From: Narthecium ossifragum
Lineage: Eukaryota > Streptophyta > Magnoliopsida > Dioscoreales > Nartheciaceae
DNA: 64,000 bases
NCBI GenBank assembly: GCA_963920575.1
Contig: OY986975.1
Span: 16,275,897-16,339,896, forward strand
Direction of reading: 5' to 3'
Part shown: piece by piece, positions 58,199-64,000 of the stretch
Layout: each line of letters begins with the position of its first letter
How positions within the stretch are numbered: the stretch's first letter is position 1
Notes under the pieces: generated by a model
What the model saw: the letters and a program-made list of their open reading frames with translations, nothing else
Database searches by the model: none
Told to the model about the DNA's origin: nothing
Position numbers and translations under genes: made by a program

Positions 58199-58615
58199 GG
58201 GATAATTACATTTTTCGTCCCTCAATTTTCATCGAAGTAACATTTAAATTTCTAATTTTTTATAAGTTTCAATTGGGTCTCTACAGTCTCCTTTTCGTCA
58301 CAATGTGAGACATCCGCCTGACGCCGTCTATATTCTTAACGGCTAGGGTGTCACGTGACTGCTCGTGATGGATGTCGTGTGGATGGAAGTAATGTTTTAG
58401 TCCCTTAAGTTTCATCGAAGTAACGTTTTAGTCCTTTAACTTCCATCACGTGCGGTCATGTGGCATCCCAGTCGTTAAGAATAGACATGGCGTCAAGCCG
58501 ATGTCCCATATTGTGACAAAAAAGAGACTGTAGGGACCCAATTGAAACTTATAAAAGATTAGGGATTTAAACGTTACTTTGATGAAAGTTGAGGGACGAA
58601 AAATGTAATTTTCCC
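58199..58615. mobile_element. MULE-type MITE, 417 bp, perfect 9-bp TSD
   Basis: The termini GGGATAATTACATTTTTCGT and the complement of ACGAAAAATGTAATTTTCCC extend inwards as inverted repeats of about 190 bases each, so almost the whole element is a foldback. It is flanked by TTAACAAAC at 58190-58198 and 58616-58624. No coding capacity. Confidence 0.9.
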
Positions 58616-58739
58616 TTAACAAACAGAGGGGACCAAGTGTAGAGAGGGCGAGAGAAGGGCCTGGCGGAGGATAAGGGATAAAGCAAGGAGGTCTTGGGGG
58701 AGGAAGAAGGGTGAGGACAAAAGAGGATGCTATGCACAC

Positions 58740-59710
58740 TTATCCATGGGAGAAGGCTCTGGAATTCCTGGTGGTACGTATATGTCTCGCATAGTGAAGA
58801 AGGGGAAGGATTTGGGCTTTAGATGTGGTGGGCCAGTTGTTGTTGGGCCAAATAATAAGGGTGTGTTTGGTTGCGGGATAAACAATTCTGGGATTGGAGA
58901 GAATAGGAATTGGAATGCAGGGATAAGTAGTGGGATATGTGTGATATTTGGTTGAAAAGTAATGATAAAGTAGTAATATTTGGTTGAAAAGTAGGGATAA
59001 AGTTGTTGTGATTGGTTGAAAAGCAGGGATAAAGTAGTAATGATTGGTTAATGATCGGTTGAAAAGTGAAAAAGTAAGGATAAAGTTGATGTGATTGATT
59101 GAAAAGAAGAGAAAAAGTAGTAATTATTGGTTGAAAAGTGGGAATAGAAGTGGGGATTAAAGGGTGCTTGGTGCAATACCAGGATAAACTGGGCTTAACT
59201 CGGGATAAGGATTCCTTATCCCTGAACCAAACGAGACCTAAAGGGAAAGGTGCTGCTGGGCCAGGAGGTTTTGCGGATGCTGCTGGACCAATCTATATAG
59301 TGGAAGGTGCTACTGGGCTGAGTGCTAATGGGCTTATTGATGTAAGTTTAGGAGCACCATTAGGGGAGGCATTGTAGAAGATATGGGCTAATAGGCCCAG
59401 GCAATCCAAGTATAGACCGGTTGAGAAGCCCACCAAGAACCCATTGTTGGATTTATCTAATGAAGCCGTTGAGGTGGTTCATTCCCAAGCTGTTGTCCGT
59501 ATGAACAAAGCGTTGACATCGGCTCTCCCTGACGACGAGGCTCTGTGATGTTTTGAGAAGCTGAGGGGGATGACGACGATTGCGGGGATGAAGAGGTCTG
59601 GAGTGAAGTGTGGAGCGATGACTTGCAGGGAGCTAGGATGGTTGATGTGGAAGACAATCATGAGAAGAAGAGAAGGTATCTGTAATTGCCGGGGGGCAGG
59701 ACCAGATCGA
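58740..59710 (+). pseudogene. LINE ORF1/ORF2 junction relic, interrupted by a Tourist MITE
   Basis: Before the MITE the plus frame is Gly-rich (RIVKKGKDLGFRCGGPVVVG); after it, in continuing frame, come Gly/Ala-rich residues (GAAGPGGFADAAGPIYIVEG) and then NRPRQSKYRPVEKPTKNPLL. Near 59670-59700, ICNCRGAG resembles the WNCRGAG start of a LINE endonuclease. The family match is from composition and this motif only. The right side is cut abruptly by gypsy integrase sequence. Confidence 0.45.
58859..59238. mobile_element. Tourist-like (PIF/Harbinger) MITE, 380 bp
   Basis: The ends GGGTGTGTTTGGTT and the complement GGTCTCGTTTGGTT are flanked by the trinucleotide TAA on both sides (58856-58858, 59239-59241), as expected for PIF/Harbinger. 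Subterminal GGGATAA/TTATCCC words and internal TGGTTGAAAAGTAGGGATAA repeats are present. Removing it would restore a continuous surrounding reading frame. Confidence 0.8.
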
Positions 59711-59714
59711 GTTA

Positions 59715-60766
59715 TACGTACCTGTTGTTGGCATTTTTCTGGCCGAAGAATTGCGGCAAAAATTTTTCAATCTGGCTTCTACTGGCCGACTATATATCGC
59801 GATGCCCACAGCTTTTCTCAAGCTTACATTAGATGTCAACAGCTGGGCAATATTTTCAATAGAAATGAAATGCCACAAACTCCGATCATTGTTTGTGAAA
59901 TTTTTGATGTTTGGGGCATCGATTTTATGGATCATTTTCCTCCTTCAAATGGCTTCACGTATATCCTATTAGCAGTTGCTTATGTATCTAAGTGGATAGA
60001 AGCTATAGCTACTAGGACCAATGATCATCGAGTTGTTATCAAATTCTTTCATTCGAACATCTTTTCTCGATTTGGTCATCCTAGAGCAATCATTAGTGAT
60101 GGAGGATCCCACTTTATGAATAGATACTTCCGCCAAACCCTTAATAAATACAACATCTCTTATAAAGTTGCCACACCATATCATCCTCAAACCAGTGGCC
60201 AAGTAGAGGTGTCGAATCGTGAAATTAAGCGAATTCTTGAAAAGGTTGTGCGGTCAGACAGGAGAGATTGGTCTATGCGACTGGATGATGCTTTATGGGC
60301 ATATCGTACTGCTTACAAGACTCCGATTGGTATGTCCCTATTTAGAATGGTTTATGGTAAACATTGCAATCTTCCGGTAAACTCATGAATAAAGTATGGT
60401 TAAATATTCATAAAGTAAATTGGAACCCATGGACTGGATGTAGTACACGCTTGCTTCAATTGAATGAACCAAAAGAGATCCCGGACTAAAGCTTATCATG
60501 ATAAATTTATTCATCGAAGAGTTTTTAACGTTGGTGATAAAGTTTGGCTTTTCAACGCCAAACTTAGACTCTTCCCGGGTAAACTTCGGTCTAGGTGGAA
60601 TGGTCCATTCATAGTAAAACAAGTTTTTCCTCATGGAGCATTTGAAATTTGGAATCCTAAATCTGGTTCGATTTTTACAGTGAATGGCCATAGATTGAAA
60701 CCTTACATTGAAAATCCTCCTCAGCTGGACCCTACAATGACGCTGGATGAGCCGCGTTATCGGTGA
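59715..60766 (+). pseudogene. Ty3/gypsy integrase, partial and frameshifted
   Basis: From about 59726 the frame encodes the integrase zinc-binding remnant ([20 protein letters not shown], then CQQLGN) and the catalytic core with [17 protein letters not shown] and [14 protein letters not shown], giving a D-D-35-E spacing. It breaks at 60388, and the C-terminal part resumes at 60464 in another frame (YHDKFIHRRVFNVGDKVWLF, VNGHRLKPYIENPPQ). Reverse transcriptase and protease are missing upstream, where the sequence switches to a LINE relic. The GHRLKPY ending and the sequence that follows fit the Athila/Tat branch, not chromoviruses. The copy cannot be active. Confidence 0.88.
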
Positions 60767-62563
60767 TTGATCGTTAACTACGTCGGCTAGCGACGTTAAA
60801 CCCAGCGCTTGATGGGAGGCAACCCATCAGTTTCTAGTAGTTTACTTTCTTTTAGTTTTCTCGCAGTTGATATATTTGCTTTTCGTAGGTTTTTCGTTCA
60901 TTTTTATCACTGACTGCATGGTTTCCTAGATAGTCATGGATTGCTTGCGATGCTTATGGTGTTGTGGATCCAAAGTATGCTTTCTTTTGATATATATATG
61001 TACATGCTGACTTTTGATATGGGGGTGGGCTCGTGGGTGTCATTGAATGATCATGAATGAGTGTGGTGTAATGTGAATGTGATAGCTTTCTTTATGTTGC
61101 AGGTGGAAGCCTAGGGGTGTTTACTTTTTCTGTAAATGTGCGATGAATGTTTGTACTGCCCGCGGGCTGATTGCATAAATAGAAGAAATGCTGCCCAATT
61201 TTTCTCCAATTATTATGTTTATTTTTCACTTTCCATACATGCAATCATGGGTATCCCTTCTATTCTTTGACAGGGCGTGTATGCTAGGGAGTGCACAACA
61301 AACTTTCCACAGGGTGACATTCCGGCATTATTTGGTGTTCACGGCTAACCTTTATCTGCACATCTGTTTTTGTTTTTATCAGCAAGGTTGCTTTTTCTTA
61401 CGAAGCCTCTACAGGTTATCTCTACCCTATATTCTTTGATTTCTTTTTATGACTTAGTGTCATTGGGGACAATGACATATAAGTTGGGGGGTAGAATTCT
61501 AGGAATTCATGGCTTTTATACATCCCTTAGAACGTGTCTGAAGAATGACATTATGATATTCATTGATAAAAATGCTTGATTTAGAAATTTATTTTATGAT
61601 TTATTCGGAAATTCATATATCACGTAAGGTCTAGTAAATTTAGCTATGCATAGCATGAGTTCTGTACTTTAACACTTTTACCATAATTTAGGGATAACTT
61701 GACATATCCTATCGCACTTGAGCACGTTCACATGTGGAAGAGTTGAAGTTAGATTCTAAGCCTGAAACTAGGATAGATTTATAGTTCTATGTCATGTCAC
61801 AGAAGATACACGAACACATGTAATTTTCTGTTCGCAAAAAGTGTTTGTGCTTGAAAAGTGTAGGGTCTTCAACTTAGTAACCGGGCCGGATGCCTAACCA
61901 GCGTTCTGTTCGCGTAAAACGGTTGAAGTTCCTTGTGAAAAAAAAAGAAATGAAGAAACAGGATGTCATCTTAGTAACCGGACAATGTGCCTAATCAGCA
62001 TGCTGTTCGCGTAAAACGGATGATTTTCCTTGTAGAAAAAAAAGGAAAGAAAAAGAACGTATATTGTTATGTGATAGTGGAAAATATGTGCATGCTTAGG
62101 ATCGTGATCTTGAATAGTTGACTGTTTGGATATAATGAAAACTCTGATGCATGTGAAACTTTATTCACACACTGGAGTGTTAAAGTTATGTTTGAATTAT
62201 GATTAAATATGTTGAAGTATTGGAAGTGTGTTATGACATGCTTTTATTTCCTCTACTTTTATGTGACTATGAATTAAAGAATAAATTCATGGATATTGTT
62301 TCTATTTCATGCATGAGAGTTGATGAATATTATAATTGATTTCTGATGATATATTGAAGGGGATGTATAGATGTTTGTGGGTGTCATCACTGGAAACCCT
62401 CAGGAGACTACAACTCCTCCACTGGGGCTACCCAGGGGTTTAAAGGCTTGTTGCACATGCTAAGTGCAATCGTGAGACCTACGAAAGTGGCTAGTTAGAT
62501 TTACCGCTTTATGTTATTTTTGTTTTGCTTTGCTCGAGGACTAGCAAAGATCAAATTGGGGGG
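60767..62563 (+). mobile_element. 3' non-coding region of the gypsy element
   Basis: Directly after pol come AGCGCTTGATGGGAGGCAAC and, at about 61450-61495, TGTCATTGGGGACAATGACA followed by AAGTTGGGGGG. These landmarks sit between pol and the 3' LTR in Athila/Tat-type elements. Two CGTAAAACGG-containing blocks (GTTCGCGTAAAACGG with a CTTGTGAAAAAAAAAG tail) repeat at 61905-61945 and 62005-62045. Short frames here (61188-61439, 61370-61579) have no recognisable product. Confidence 0.65.
62553..62563 (+). other. polypurine tract before the 3' LTR
   Basis: AAATTGGGGGG ends immediately before the TG of the LTR at 62564, the expected plus-strand primer position. Confidence 0.7.
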
Positions 62564-62733
62564 TGTGATAACGCGTGAAAAGTGCACAAATCGCCCCTTT
62601 AACTAAGTCCTGTTAGTCTCCGAGCATTGCTATTTTGATAGTCTAATGTGCATTTCAGGTACAAGAGCCTTCAGCGAAGATTAGATGGAGTTTAGAGCTA
62701 AAAGGAGCTTATTTTGGACAAATAGGGAATATA

Positions 62734-63120
62734 TGATCGATCATCACAACATGGGCTGATCGATCATGTGAGCGCCCAGATTGACAGAAAGCACTATTCA
62801 AAATGATCGATCATCACTCATGAATGATCGATCATACCTACGCGGCGACAACTTGACAGAGAGCATGATTCTAAATGATCGATCATCACTTCATGTGATG
62901 ATCGATCATACATGTGCATCGACAAGGGTACAGAGAGCAAGCAGCGGAATGATTGATCATCACTGCCTTGGATGATCGATCATTCAAGAGGCGTCTTCTA
63001 CCATCACAACAACATGATCGATTCATGTGATGATCGATGACTTGCGGGGCGTAGGCAGTAAACATAGCGATATGACACAGATGATCGATCATCACTGCCT
63101 CTGAAGATCGATCATTTGTA
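62734..63120. repeat. cluster of ATGATCGATCAT palindromes in the LTR
   Basis: About twelve copies of ATGATCGATCAT or one-base variants lie within 390 bases, mostly in pairs 20-25 bases apart. Pairs are separated by spacers that share GACAGAGAGCA-like words. The position is upstream of the candidate TATA box, so within U3. Confidence 0.85.
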
Positions 63121-63177
63121 TATCCGTGGGAAAACAAACGGCTCAGATCTAATCCGAGTTAGGGTTACTTGAAGCCC

Positions 63178-63188
63178 TATAAATAGGC
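63178..63188 (+). promoter_or_regulatory. candidate TATA box of the gypsy LTR
   Basis: TATAAATAGGC lies about 60 bases after the palindrome cluster and is followed by a plausible start region. Assigned by motif and position only. Confidence 0.5.
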
Positions 63189-64000
63189 TTCTTTGGGGGG
63201 ATTTTGGCAGCCATCCATAGACGAATTTTCCTCTTCTCCTTGGCTCTTTCTTGGCTTCTTTTCCACAAATCTAGGTTAGAATCTCAAGTTTTGATCCATG
63301 GGTGCTAAACTCTAGCCTAGGGATTTCTATGATGTATTAGAGAATCTTTCTAGGTACTTCCATGGATCTGAGCATGTATTCTTTTGATGGTTTTTAATGG
63401 AATAATCTTTTATTGTTGTATCTTATTGGTGTTGATTTACATGGTGGTTGAATGGTTTGTTCTTGTATGCTCTAGATTTAGGTCTTGTGCATGTTAGAGA
63501 CTAGGCTTGGGATCATTTCATGATGCTTTCATGCTAGAACCATGTTTGATCTATGTTTATGAATCCTAAATCCTATATTAAGTTTATAGGAGTGCTAGAA
63601 TCACTACCTCAGCGCTAGAACCATTGAGAACTATATTTTTAACCTATCATTCATCCTTTTTATTATTGATTTGGCGATCTCAAGGTGCTAGAACCACCTT
63701 GATTCTATACCAATATCCATTCGTTAATGTTTGTCTCGCCGATAAAGACTTCTTACAAATCTTTATTGTGTGATAGGGAGATTTAGCAATTTTCCTATCA
63801 ACCTTTGGAAAACCATTCATGATTTAAGTGTTTGCTCTTATCTTAGGAAGACCTAGATAGTTCTCGATTACGGATTAGAAATCCCTGGCTTATTCTCATA
63901 AGATTATTATTCTGCGTTAATTTAATTTCACTTAAGAGTAGTTCGAAGACCAACTATCATTCCTCTTTCCCAACTTTTGATTTAGAACTATGCACGGTAA

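Larger units (their letters stand above)
62564..64000 (+). mobile_element. 3' LTR of the gypsy element, runs off the window
   Basis: It begins TGTGATAACGCG after the polypurine tract. It contains the GATCGATCAT cluster, then a likely promoter/transcribed part (TATAAATAGGC at 63178-63188 could be the TATA box, with ATTTTGGCAGCCATCC downstream). The rest is AT-rich with repeated GCTAGAACCA words at about 63530-63700. The LTR end is not reached. Confidence 0.72.

Noticed and set aside
62781..63137. Short frames over the ATGATCGATCAT cluster
   Set aside because: Peptides with repeated NDRSS/MIDHH words simply translate the palindromic repeat.
1..64000. CRISPR array or bacterial-type operons
   Set aside because: The direct repeats present are transposon parts, minisatellites or tandem duplications without regular unique spacers, and the genes are intron-containing plant genes.

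Overview
This window is nuclear DNA from a flowering plant. The evidence is split genes with GT-AG introns and plant-only families (SRL2/EFR3-like, CHX antiporter, CC-NBS-LRR, PERK kinase), set among typical plant transposons (Ty3/gypsy, L1-type LINE, MULE, hAT and Tourist MITEs). The SRL2-like protein looks close to the rice protein, which favours a monocot, but the species cannot be named from the sequence.

Three host genes appear intact. (1) A 19-exon minus-strand gene, 27674 down to 4874, encodes a plasma-membrane EFR3/SEMI-ROLLED LEAF 2 type scaffold of about 1001 residues. All exon phases agree, although about 87% of the span is intron loaded with repeats. (2) A 6-exon minus-strand gene, 41997 down to 36815, encodes a nuclear-encoded, probably mitochondrial, ribosomal protein L22 of 267 residues. 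(3) A plus-strand CC-NBS-LRR resistance-type gene runs from 54264 to about 57058.

Region by region: 1-1971 is a minus-strand LTR. 2158-2848 is a frameshifted CHX antiporter relic. 4.8-28.1 kb is the SRL2-like gene, with a complete miniature LTR retrotransposon (11098-13588) in one intron, a truncated LINE, a long purine tract and several two-copy tandem duplications in others. 29.6-36 kb is a transposon field: an hAT MITE, three foldback elements sharing an ATCGGTAG core, and a putative 3.7 kb MULE-like element carrying a palindromic array, a G-rich minisatellite and a broken plant mobile domain gene. 36.8-42.4 kb is the L22 gene, with a gypsy gag relic in an intron. 43.4-44.9 kb is a Pack-MULE with perfect 9-bp target-site duplications that captured PERK receptor-kinase sequence.

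45.8-54 kb is a tandem duplication of the NLR gene's upstream/leader region. Its second copy is split by a nearly full-length 6.2 kb LINE with its own target-site duplication. From 57 kb to the end are nested relics: LINE pieces, a MULE MITE, a Tourist MITE, a Ty3/gypsy integrase, and then the non-coding 3' region and 3' LTR of that gypsy element, running off the window.

The host genes do not form a pathway. The unifying theme is repeated transposon insertion around and within three functional genes. The most notable cases are the Pack-MULE, the intronic miniature LTR element and the LINE-split NLR promoter duplication.
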